In this document: positions 35,524 through 43,403 of the stretch, in pieces
How positions within the stretch are numbered: position 1 is the first letter of the stretch
Layout: every line of letters starts with the position of its first letter
Assembly: GCF_018860565.1 (NCBI RefSeq)
Contig: NZ_JAHKPS010000013.1
Location: forward strand, 57,444 to 121,443
Length of the DNA stretch: 64,000 nucleotides
Direction: 5' to 3'
Origin: Winogradskyella psychrotolerans
GTDB lineage: Bacteria > Bacteroidota > Bacteroidia > Flavobacteriales > Flavobacteriaceae
Made by a program: the position numbers and the translations under genes
The notes under the pieces: generated by a model
Database searches by the model: none
What the model saw: only the letters and a program-made list of their open reading frames with translations
Told to the model about the DNA's origin: nothing

Positions 35524-37314
35524 TTATAATTGTTCGTAATAAGTTTTAATTTTAGCAGCCATTAGCTTACGTCGTTCTACAAGAAAATCATTATAATCTA
35601 AATGCGTTGCCTTATGTAATGTTTTTGGTATATCATTTAGCAAAAGGTTTTCTTCTAATCCTATTTTAGAATCTAAAGTACTAATATCAAAAACGCCATC
35701 TTCAATTTGTGTTGCAACCTTAGCTATGTAATTTTGTGGTGTTAACATGCCCACTTTAATATTAGTAGCTTGTTCTGTGTACACAAAATTTGCTACTTGA
35801 TTATATTGCTTTGGTATAAACCCATTTTGTGCTAAGTATTTTTTTGGAAAAATATGATGTACATCGCCGCGCTGCTCAATTAAGCTACTAATTTTCATGC
35901 TTTTTGATAAAAATGCTGGTGCATTACCATAACATTGCGCTGCTAAATACACATTATAGGCATTGTTATTAACACTAGAAGATTCTAATTGATTTACCAG
36001 TGAAAATTCCCAAAATCCATGTCCCAAATGGTTTTGTTCCATTTGCTGTAAATATACCTTAACACCTTTCTCATTAATTTGTTTGATGTCTTCATCAATC
36101 ATAGATTCTACAGACCCTGAATAACGACCAATAAGTAATGACATTACTAACCAACGCTTAACATAGTGTTGAATCTCCGATTCTGGCATACGCTCATTCC
36201 GTAGTTTTAAATACAAAGCATAGGAAAAGTTTAAACTGTTTTTTGAAGCGATTAACTTCTGACTTATTAAACCTGCTGACTTTACCAACATAATAAAACG
36301 TTGGTAACTGGTTTGGTTAACAAAATCTGTTAAGCCTTCTGATAGCAGATTATAACTACATTCTGCAATATCGCTCTCATACGTTCTAGTTTCAAAATTA
36401 CGACCAGACAGCAACGCTACTAAATCGCTAAATTTTCCACGACTAAATTTATAGGTAAATGCCACACGTAACACATCTATATAATCTGGAATGTACAAAT
36501 CGTCACTACCTGTTGCCATCCATTTAGACGCTTTGTAATAGTCGCTATTAGCGAATACAGTATCGTTATCTAAAATGTGTTTATTGAAATCTTTATCCAC
36601 TAATAGTCTACAAAAGTAATCGACTAATTTTCGCATTTTATTTCCGCCATAAACCTCATCGGAAGCTATTTTAGACATCACGAAGTCTGCATTACTCAGC
36701 ACCACCCCTTTTTGGTTGATACGAATAAAGATATCGGTTACTGTATCTATATCTAATGAACTATCTAATTCTATAATACCAACTTGTTTGTTTTTAATAC
36801 GTTTTAAGCTTTCTATACGCTCTTCTATTAAATCCTCATCTACCTCTGGGTTTAATTTTAGATATTCTCTAATGGCTTTGGTTATAGAAATCTCATCATT
36901 AATTATTGGATTAATATTATTTATCCATTCTGGACTTTTTTCAAAAGCTTTATTAAGTACCTCGAACTTTTCGGTTAGTGGGTTAAAAGCAATACGAATA
37001 TTAATCTCTTTGTAGTTTTTATTCAATACTCGTTGTCCAACCACAGCAGCTGTTAATGCTGTAATACGTTGTTGACCATCTATTAAAACTTTTTTACCTG
37101 CAGACAATTCACCATTCTTTAATTTTACATCTGGATTACGCCATGTTATAATATAACCCACAGGATAACCTTGATATAAAGAATCTATTAAATCTCTAAC
37201 TTTTGCGCTTTTCCAAACAAAAGGGCGTTGTATTTCAGGTATCGCTATTTCGCCAGATTTTATCCAACTTAATAAGGTTTCTACAGGTTGCTGGTGTACT
37301 GAATATTTTGCCAT
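35524..37314 (-). CDS. DUF262 (GmrSD-like) nuclease
   Basis: A 596-residue protein. The N-terminal DUF262 domain has PEIQRPFVW (26-34), a DLIDSLYQGYPVG helix and the nucleotide-binding motif IDGQQRIT (78-85). Near the C-terminus RGDVHHIFPKKY (482-493) is an HNH-type motif of the DUF1524 kind. The combination matches the GmrS-GmrD type IV restriction family and related defence nucleases that act on modified DNA. Target unknown. Co-transcribed within the hsd operon. Confidence 0.85.
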   Translation of the reverse strand: MAKYSVHQQPVETLLSWIKSGEIAIPEIQRPFVWKSAKVRDLIDSLYQGYPVGYIITWRNPDVKLKNGELSAGKKVLIDGQQRITALTAAVVGQRVLNKNYKEINIRIAFNPLTEKFEVLNKAFEKSPEWINNINPIINDEISITKAIREYLKLNPEVDEDLIEERIESLKRIKNKQVGIIELDSSLDIDTVTDIFIRINQKGVVLSNADFVMSKIASDEVYGGNKMRKLVDYFCRLLVDKDFNKHILDNDTVFANSDYYKASKWMATGSDDLYIPDYIDVLRVAFTYKFSRGKFSDLVALLSGRNFETRTYESDIAECSYNLLSEGLTDFVNQTSYQRFIMLVKSAGLISQKLIASKNSLNFSYALYLKLRNERMPESEIQHYVKRWLVMSLLIGRYSGSVESMIDEDIKQINEKGVKVYLQQMEQNHLGHGFWEFSLVNQLESSSVNNNAYNVYLAAQCYGNAPAFLSKSMKISSLIEQRGDVHHIFPKKYLAQNGFIPKQYNQVANFVYTEQATNIKVGMLTPQNYIAKVATQIEDGVFDISTLDSKIGLEENLLLNDIPKTLHKATHLDYNDFLVERRKLMAAKIKTYYEQL

Positions 37315-37332
37315 AGTTTAAAACGTGTTTTA

Positions 37333-38496
37333 TTATTTTTTATTAGCAATTAAAAAATCTTCTATTTTTTTAAATATGGACAATAAATGTTCTGTTTCAA
37401 TTTTCTCAGCAATAAACTCAGCCAAATTATTAAGCGGTAATTCATCTTTTACAAGATAGAAACCAATACCTGCAAAATGGGCCCAGCCAGAATGTTTTCT
37501 AGTATAAAAATCCTGTGTAAAACATTGCTTTTCCTCAATTGTAAAATCAATCTCTTTATACATACCAACATCTATTAAAGCCTCGCCATTTAGCTCTACA
37601 ACGATCCAAATTCTCTTTTTACTATCAATATATAACTGATCAAAGACTACTGTAAACATTAAATTGGGCACTTTGATACTTTTATAGTATCTAAATCTAT
37701 TCCCTGTATTATTTAACTTTAAAAAAGGTGTGTCACCATTTAAAATATGACAAGCCTGTTCTACTTCTTGCTTTATATGGTCTTTAAATCTATTTAAAAA
37801 ACGTGCTGTATAATGTATTTCATCTCTATTTTTTAAATAAAATTCAATTTCTTTGGTATTCATTATATCTGTACTTAAGTTAATAACATTTTGATACAAG
37901 TCTTTTAAAAACACTATATATTTCTCGTTCGCCTCTAACAAATATCCTCCAATATTTTGCATCACTTGATTTAGTAATTGTAAGTGCGTAATGTTTATAA
38001 AATGAAGGTGATTAATTTTAGAAATTGGCTGAATTGATAATACAATACCGATTTTATATTCTTCCTGTTTTTTTGTACTTGTCCAATAATCATTTAAATC
38101 ATTATTAAGATTATGGTATACTTTGTTTTCAACAATAATGGCTTGTTCTTTGTTACTTAATATCAAATCTATTCTACCTCCTTTATTTGTTGGATATTCC
38201 GTTTCTGACACAAAATCAAAGAAATTTTCTAATCCTGTTTTTTGTTTACCAAGATTTGTTTTATATACGCATTCCAATAAACTACTAATAAACAAGTCTT
38301 TAAATTTATGCACTTCATTTACATTAAAATAAAACGCATAGATATTAGACAACACATTTTCATAATGTGGTTGTTTCGCAATACCTAAAAAGGTTTTAGG
38401 CTTACCTTTTATTTTGGGGATTTCGTTTTCATCTAAAAACGTTTGTAACCAATCTAAATCAATCTTTTCTTTTCCTTCTAACATATTACTTCCCAA
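37333..38496 (-). CDS. PD-(D/E)xK nuclease superfamily protein
   Basis: A 387-residue protein. The nuclease core is GGRIDLILSN ... AIIVENKVYHNL with Asp110, Glu123 and Lys125, preceded by the HYENVLSNIYAFYF helix (43-56) that is typical of the PDDEXK_4-like group. The C-terminal half is mixed alpha/beta and may be a sensor region. Start overlaps the preceding gene by 19 bp, so coupled translation. Likely a DNA nuclease of a defence module; partner genes are the two unknowns upstream. Confidence 0.8.
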   Translation of the reverse strand: MGSNMLEGKEKIDLDWLQTFLDENEIPKIKGKPKTFLGIAKQPHYENVLSNIYAFYFNVNEVHKFKDLFISSLLECVYKTNLGKQKTGLENFFDFVSETEYPTNKGGRIDLILSNKEQAIIVENKVYHNLNNDLNDYWTSTKKQEEYKIGIVLSIQPISKINHLHFINITHLQLLNQVMQNIGGYLLEANEKYIVFLKDLYQNVINLSTDIMNTKEIEFYLKNRDEIHYTARFLNRFKDHIKQEVEQACHILNGDTPFLKLNNTGNRFRYYKSIKVPNLMFTVVFDQLYIDSKKRIWIVVELNGEALIDVGMYKEIDFTIEEKQCFTQDFYTRKHSGWAHFAGIGFYLVKDELPLNNLAEFIAEKIETEHLLSIFKKIEDFLIANKK

Positions 38497-39128
38497 ATTA
38501 TAAGTCTTGTTTCCATATTAATTTTATCCGCTAAAATTGGCTCGTTATGCAAAATATTAGCATTAAAACTTAGATTTAATTCATTCATTTTATCTACAAA
38601 ACGAAAATCAAAATTTGAAGTTTTCATTTCACATAGCTCTGTTACTAAATTTGGTGTGATTCTATAATCTGCAGGAAATCGCTCTAAAAGTTTAGATTGT
38701 AATTGGTGCCCTAACATTTTAGCATCTGCAACGCAAATAAAATACGCTTTACGTTTAGTGAAGTAGGTTTCCAACCCTAAACGAATCATATCGTTTAGGG
38801 TTTTAATTAATCTATTTGTTTTATTAATTGTTCCTTCTTCATTACTATTTTGGCGAAACAAACCAAATTCCGCACAGATATTTAATTTATCTACCACTAA
38901 GTCCATTTTAGGCTTTTCTTTTCTATAAGCACGTATATTTGCTCTCGGTATATAACAGCGAGAATCTATTCCACTTTCTAAAATAATTTCATAATTTTTT
39001 AAGCCTTTATCCAAAGTAAGTGCTGTAAAAAAATCATAGCGAACAGAGTCCTCTCCCATATCTAATAAAGGAATATGATTACAACGCTCTGTAAATAGTT
39101 TCTCAAAAACTTTAAATACGTTTTCCAT
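38478..39128 (-). CDS. Unknown protein, possibly nuclease-like
   Basis: A 216-residue cytoplasmic protein. No family recognised. RYDFFTALT (30-38) and the strands PKMDLVVDKLNICAEFGLFR (73-92; Asp76 and Glu87) have a faint PD-(D/E)xK look but lack the lysine. Five-bp gap after the upstream unknown gene and a 19-bp overlap with the downstream nuclease indicate one module. Confidence 0.65.
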   Translation of the reverse strand: MENVFKVFEKLFTERCNHIPLLDMGEDSVRYDFFTALTLDKGLKNYEIILESGIDSRCYIPRANIRAYRKEKPKMDLVVDKLNICAEFGLFRQNSNEEGTINKTNRLIKTLNDMIRLGLETYFTKRKAYFICVADAKMLGHQLQSKLLERFPADYRITPNLVTELCEMKTSNFDFRFVDKMNELNLSFNANILHNEPILADKINMETRLIIWEVIC

Positions 39129-39133
39129 AATTA

Positions 39134-39655
39134 TTATCGTCTATCAAAATTAACCAACTCCCATTGTGCTATGCTTTGCTGACTGTCTTTAGCTTTACTT
39201 CTTATCTCATGTATAATTTGCATATAGGTATCTGCACAATTTAATTGCGTCCAATTCACTAAAGGTTGCTTGTATAAGCGTTGCTGTATAATTCTATCCA
39301 CTGGGCAATGTGGTGGTTCTGGTATGATACCCAAACACCAGTAATATTTCAAAGCCAGATTAAGTAGTTTTTGGCTTACACCAATATTTATGGGTGCTTT
39401 TAAAACTTCTGTAAAAACTTCTGTAAACTGACCAATAGCTTGTATATTTTCTAGATGAATGGTATCCTCCGTTATTGATGTTTTGTATTGGCTTAAAATG
39501 GTATTCTCTACATACCCTCTAAGCTTGTTTCTAAAACGGGTACGGTCTATTTCTTTGGTTTTTGGCTTATATATACCTGTGTGCTGAAACGCACCACCAA
39601 AGGTAAGTAACCAAATTTCTTCTATTAAAAAGGCTTGTTGTTGTTCAGTCTGCAT
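39134..39655 (-). CDS. Unknown protein of the hsd operon
   Basis: A 173-residue cytoplasmic protein, helical by composition, with no recognised domain. Conserved-looking elements are LIEEIWLLTFGGAF near the start and a late KYYWCLGIIPEPPHCPVDR segment with two cysteines. It follows the TIR-like gene by 23 bp and precedes the 216-residue unknown by five. Confidence 0.6.
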   Translation of the reverse strand: MQTEQQQAFLIEEIWLLTFGGAFQHTGIYKPKTKEIDRTRFRNKLRGYVENTILSQYKTSITEDTIHLENIQAIGQFTEVFTEVLKAPINIGVSQKLLNLALKYYWCLGIIPEPPHCPVDRIIQQRLYKQPLVNWTQLNCADTYMQIIHEIRSKAKDSQQSIAQWELVNFDRR

Positions 39656-39678
39656 AGTTAAACTATTATTTCGTTAAG

Positions 39679-40371
39679 CTATATATTTATGTGCGTATCA
39701 TATAATTCTTTGTTATCTCTAATTTCAACAGCTCTTTCTATATATGATTTATGGGCTACTTTAAAATCTTCCCACTTAACATTTAATATATAAGAAAATT
39801 CACCTGAATACACATAATATCCGTTACAGACTCTTTTATTCGGTTTTTTCTCATTAAACATATTCGCTTTTATAATTTGAAATAATTTAGAAGTATTATA
39901 GTTAGTACAATTACATTCTGAATCATGAGTAATATACCAATCATAAGAGTTATTTTCATCAGGTAAAACCACTGCAATAACTCCATTCATTCTACTGGTT
40001 CTATCTGCTCTTGTCGTTTGTCTTAAAGAATAAGAAATCTCCCATGGTATCCATTGGTCGCTTTCAGCTTTATATGTTTCTTTCATTCCTTTTGAAATCA
40101 TAACAATTGTTACACTACTATTAAAAATTTTATCTTTTAAAGCAGACTTAATAGTTTCATCAGCAAAATGCTGAAGACTTTCCCCATCTTTTTCACCTAA
40201 ATTAATATTATCCTTACCAATTATTTCTTGTAACTCATCCACATAATCCCTAACTCTTGTTGCTCTCGCCGTTCTATAAGTTCTTCCAAAAATCTCAATT
40301 TCATCTACCTTATATAAATCTGGCACATGTGTATCTCCATATTTATACGACACAAATACTTTTCTTCCCAT
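39679..40371 (-). CDS. ThsB/DUF1863-type TIR-like domain protein
   Basis: A 230-residue protein with a TIR-like flavodoxin fold across residues 1-135: strand KVFVSYKYGD (4-13), strand SSVTIVMISKGMKE (85-98) and the WIPWEISYSLR helix (107-117) with Glu111 as the likely catalytic acid. This pattern resembles the MTH538/DUF1863 family, which includes ThsB of Thoeris, an enzyme that makes an ADP-ribose-derived signal from NAD+ on infection. The C-terminal about 90 residues, with a CNC pair, are unassigned. Two bp after the SLOG-like gene. Confidence 0.78.
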   Translation of the reverse strand: MGRKVFVSYKYGDTHVPDLYKVDEIEIFGRTYRTARATRVRDYVDELQEIIGKDNINLGEKDGESLQHFADETIKSALKDKIFNSSVTIVMISKGMKETYKAESDQWIPWEISYSLRQTTRADRTSRMNGVIAVVLPDENNSYDWYITHDSECNCTNYNTSKLFQIIKANMFNEKKPNKRVCNGYYVYSGEFSYILNVKWEDFKVAHKSYIERAVEIRDNKELYDTHINI

Positions 40372-40373
40372 AA

Positions 40374-40961
40374 CTATATTTTATCAATTAGAAGTTCTTG
40401 AAATGTTGAAGAAAACGCATAGTCATTTTGAAATCTTTCATTTCTATTAATGCTATTTTCATATATAAATTTTGCAGCTGCTCCTGTACTAGCTAGTGGA
40501 ATTATTAGAGCTTCTGGATGTAATTCTCTAAACATTTTATATTCGTCTTCCACACCGTCCATTCCTCCAATAAAAATACCAGCAGCAAACTCTTTACCAC
40601 CTAACATTAATTCTCGCATTAGCCTTAGACTATTATCTCTATCTTCCAAAGTAGGCGTAAGTATTACGTTTTCGAATTTATTATTATCCTCAGGATAAAA
40701 TTTCTCAAAAAATTTAGATTGATACATTGTGACATGGTCTTGAACATCCATATTCATCTTTTGCAAAACATAGTTTACTAAAGGGGTAATTGATGGGTGT
40801 CCTCCCCAAATTAATCTGTGATTTGGTAATACTGTTGTACATAACGCAATAACAGCATCACGAATAGCAATAATATCTGCTGTTTGATAATACTTTGCGT
40901 CTCTTTCTGGAAGTGGTATGCTTGCTGAAAGAAATATGTTTTTTAATTCTTCTCTAGCCAT
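40374..40961 (-). CDS. SLOG-like nucleotide-binding protein
   Basis: A 195-residue Rossmannoid protein: strand NIFLSASIP (8-16), LIWGGHPSITPLV (50-62), then AGIFIGGMDGVEDEYKMF (127-144) and IPLASTGAAAK (154-164). The glycine-rich turns at these positions are those of the SLOG superfamily, which in ThsA binds the TIR-made cyclic ADP-ribose signal. Here it is a stand-alone domain, with no fused SIR2 or other effector. It starts within the end of the TIR gene (19-bp overlap). Confidence 0.7.
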   Translation of the reverse strand: MAREELKNIFLSASIPLPERDAKYYQTADIIAIRDAVIALCTTVLPNHRLIWGGHPSITPLVNYVLQKMNMDVQDHVTMYQSKFFEKFYPEDNNKFENVILTPTLEDRDNSLRLMRELMLGGKEFAAGIFIGGMDGVEDEYKMFRELHPEALIIPLASTGAAAKFIYENSINRNERFQNDYAFSSTFQELLIDKI

Positions 40962-42115
40962 TCGTCAAAATTTTGTTTTTTAATAGTCTGTACCTTTAAA
41001 TATTCATTTAACCAGTCTAAATGATTTAGCCATTTATCTCTAATTTTTAAATCATCATAAATTAAATGAACACTATCCACTTCGTAGTCCTTTATTTCTT
41101 TAATGATTTCTTCTGACTGATTACAATTTACCGATTGCGGGACTCCTACAGTGGGAATAAAAATTCTTCTTTTTCCATTATGCAATTCTTCAGAAATAAA
41201 GCGTTCTGGTTGTAAGTTTATTTTTTTACCATGTTTAGATGCAAAATTGGTAAACTCTGTAATTAAACTATCTTGTCTAGAGGCTAAGTTTCTAGCTCTC
41301 ATTGACTCTACCTCTTTTACCAAATCATTAACAAATATTTCCGTTAGTTTAGATGTATTTACATTATCAAATACATCATTTTCAAAATTATTCTCTTTAA
41401 GTTGAATAGGCAGACAAACATGAGCCATAGCTTCCAATTTATGGGTTGGCCATACCAATTGAATTATACCTATTTGTTTTGCGTTAGCTTCTGCAATTTC
41501 TTCTGTACACCAATAGCTTTCTAAAAATTTTGGTGTGTTTAACAACACAATAACATCGCAATCTGTCATTCTATGCCAAAGTTCTTCTTGAAAAGGTTCT
41601 CCAGGCTTTATAGAATGTGTATCTAAAAAGACATCAAAATTATTTCTTTCTAAAGCTTCATATAATTGAATTGCCACAGATGAAGATTCGCTTCTCTTAT
41701 AACTCACAAATACTTTTCTAGAAGACCGCAATAATTCAAAAGCTTCTAATGCTAGATTAACAATTTTTATATCTTTTGTAGCATCATATAAAAGACCGTT
41801 TTGATTTTCAAGTATTTTAGGTATCTCAACATTGAAGCTGTTTTCTGTATAATAGACAGGTAGTATTAAAGTACCATCTTTTATTAAAGTCTCCGTTATT
41901 GTTAAGTCTTTAAAACTTCCATTTTCATCACCAAAATATATTGCGAATGCTGGCTGATTACCATTATATTCTGAATTAAAATTTTCTTGATTTATTATCT
42001 TAAAATAGTCTTGTACTAGTTTTAGTTCTACTATTTTTTTATAGAATAAATCCACTATCTTATCTGAAAAGCTCCCAAGATTTCCTAAAACAATTAATTG
42101 ATATTTATATTTCAT
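40943..42115 (-). CDS. TIR domain protein with unknown flanking domains
   Basis: A 390-residue protein. The TIR domain spans about 132-225: RKVFVSYKRSES (133-144), DVFLDTHSIKPGEPF (161-175), CDVIVLLNTPKFLESYWCTEEIAEA (186-210), with Glu206 of WCxxE the likely NADase residue. Residues 1-130 form another alpha/beta domain with FAIYFGDENG and LILPVYYT strands. The C-terminal 160 residues contain a second alpha/beta part (RRIFIPTVGVPQS). Possible effector or signal producer. It starts four bp after hsdS. Confidence 0.82.
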   Translation of the reverse strand: MKYKYQLIVLGNLGSFSDKIVDLFYKKIVELKLVQDYFKIINQENFNSEYNGNQPAFAIYFGDENGSFKDLTITETLIKDGTLILPVYYTENSFNVEIPKILENQNGLLYDATKDIKIVNLALEAFELLRSSRKVFVSYKRSESSSVAIQLYEALERNNFDVFLDTHSIKPGEPFQEELWHRMTDCDVIVLLNTPKFLESYWCTEEIAEANAKQIGIIQLVWPTHKLEAMAHVCLPIQLKENNFENDVFDNVNTSKLTEIFVNDLVKEVESMRARNLASRQDSLITEFTNFASKHGKKINLQPERFISEELHNGKRRIFIPTVGVPQSVNCNQSEEIIKEIKDYEVDSVHLIYDDLKIRDKWLNHLDWLNEYLKVQTIKKQNFDEWLEKN

Positions 42116-42119
42116 AATT

Positions 42120-43403
42120 TTAAACTACTGAAGTTCTGGTTTCAACTTTTGTCATTTTGGCAAGGACTAAATCTTTCAACTCTAATAATAAATTGATTTG
42201 ACTAATATTATTTTTTATAGAATCGAATAAGGGTTCAATTCTTTTCTGATAGTTAGATAAGATTAAATCTGTTGGTTCGGTAAATGATAAATTTCTAAAA
42301 TCTGACTTACTAATTTCTAAAAATGTACTCCCACTAGCTAATGATAATATTTCCTCCATTTGAGTTTTAATCCAATCATACAAATAATATGAACTAAATT
42401 TATCATTTGGAATTATCGATATAAAACCCTGATTTGTAGAAGCTATAGTTTCATTAATCAATAACTTACCGACTGTAGCCCTACTTGTCATTAATAAAGA
42501 ATTTGCAGGAATTAATTTTGCCGAACTTTTATTTAAACCTAACTCGGTTATCTTTTTTGTTGTTGTTTTTGAAAAAATCCCATTTCCACCTGTTACGTCA
42601 GTAGGTGAATACCATAAAATATCGCCATTTTCCCAGTATTCTTTTACAGTTGTTGATGGTGTTCCTCCACCTAAAGTTTCAAACAGCTCTCCAACTTTAT
42701 TAACCTCCCACCCCTCAGGAATCTCCTTATCCAACTCTTCATTATAAACCATTTCACCACCAGAAGATTTATAAGGTTTTCCTTCCAATTCAGGGGATCC
42801 CGAAACCAGTTCAGGACAACTTTCTTTTGTAATTGGAAAGTTGAAATCTACAAACCAATGTTTATATAAGGCTTGTGCTGTGTCTTCTAGTTTTTTGTTT
42901 AGGGTTTCGTTTAGTTTAATACGGTTTACTATGGTGTTGTATTCTGCTACTATTTCGCGTTGTTTTTCTAGGCATGGGATGGGTAGTTCTGTATCCTCTA
43001 GTTCATCCCAATCAAACGTTTCTCTTGCGCTTCCATGCGATTTAAAACGTGCATAACGGTCAAATTCAGGTCGTCTAAACCACATCATTAAATATTCGGC
43101 ATTTAATGCTTCATCATCTATAATTTCGAAAACGGTATAAGCTTGAGACACTAATGCTTTATCATGTTCTTCTAAAAGTGCAATAGATATTTTATCTCCA
43201 TTTCTAGACGTTACAGGTCCATAAGCAAACTGGTTTTTCTTGATAATTTTATAGCGAGACATATCTGTACCCACAGTATTTGCAATGGATGGCATAAGTA
43301 CTTTCTTAATACTTACACCTAATAAAGTTTGAACTTCAAGGTTAACGTTTCTCTGATTTATCGGTTGTATGTAATCACCTAAACGTTTATAATTTAATGG
43401 CAT
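42120..43403 (-). CDS. hsdS: Type I restriction-modification specificity subunit (HsdS)
   Basis: A 427-residue subunit with two target-recognition domains. The first ends with the central conserved helix (LNKKLEDTAQALYKHWFVDFNFP, about 163-185). The second begins EIPEGWEVNKVGELFETLGGGTPS and ends with the partner helix (INLLLELKDLVLAKM). It sets the DNA sequence read by HsdM and HsdR. The segment between the domains includes residues encoded by a REP-like palindrome (see repeat at 42794). Overlaps hsdM by 17 bp. Confidence 0.93.
   Translation of the reverse strand: MPLNYKRLGDYIQPINQRNVNLEVQTLLGVSIKKVLMPSIANTVGTDMSRYKIIKKNQFAYGPVTSRNGDKISIALLEEHDKALVSQAYTVFEIIDDEALNAEYLMMWFRRPEFDRYARFKSHGSARETFDWDELEDTELPIPCLEKQREIVAEYNTIVNRIKLNETLNKKLEDTAQALYKHWFVDFNFPITKESCPELVSGSPELEGKPYKSSGGEMVYNEELDKEIPEGWEVNKVGELFETLGGGTPSTTVKEYWENGDILWYSPTDVTGGNGIFSKTTTKKITELGLNKSSAKLIPANSLLMTSRATVGKLLINETIASTNQGFISIIPNDKFSSYYLYDWIKTQMEEILSLASGSTFLEISKSDFRNLSFTEPTDLILSNYQKRIEPLFDSIKNNISQINLLLELKDLVLAKMTKVETRTSVV
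42794..42815. repeat. REP-like palindrome inside hsdS
   Basis: On the coding strand, TCCTGAAC and TTCGGGATCC arms flank a short loop, giving an imperfect stem with G-T pairs. It is translated as CPELVSGSPEL in the inter-domain linker. Palindromes of this TCCTGAA...TTCAGGA kind are abundant short repeats in flavobacterial genomes; no other copy was seen in this window. Confidence 0.6.
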
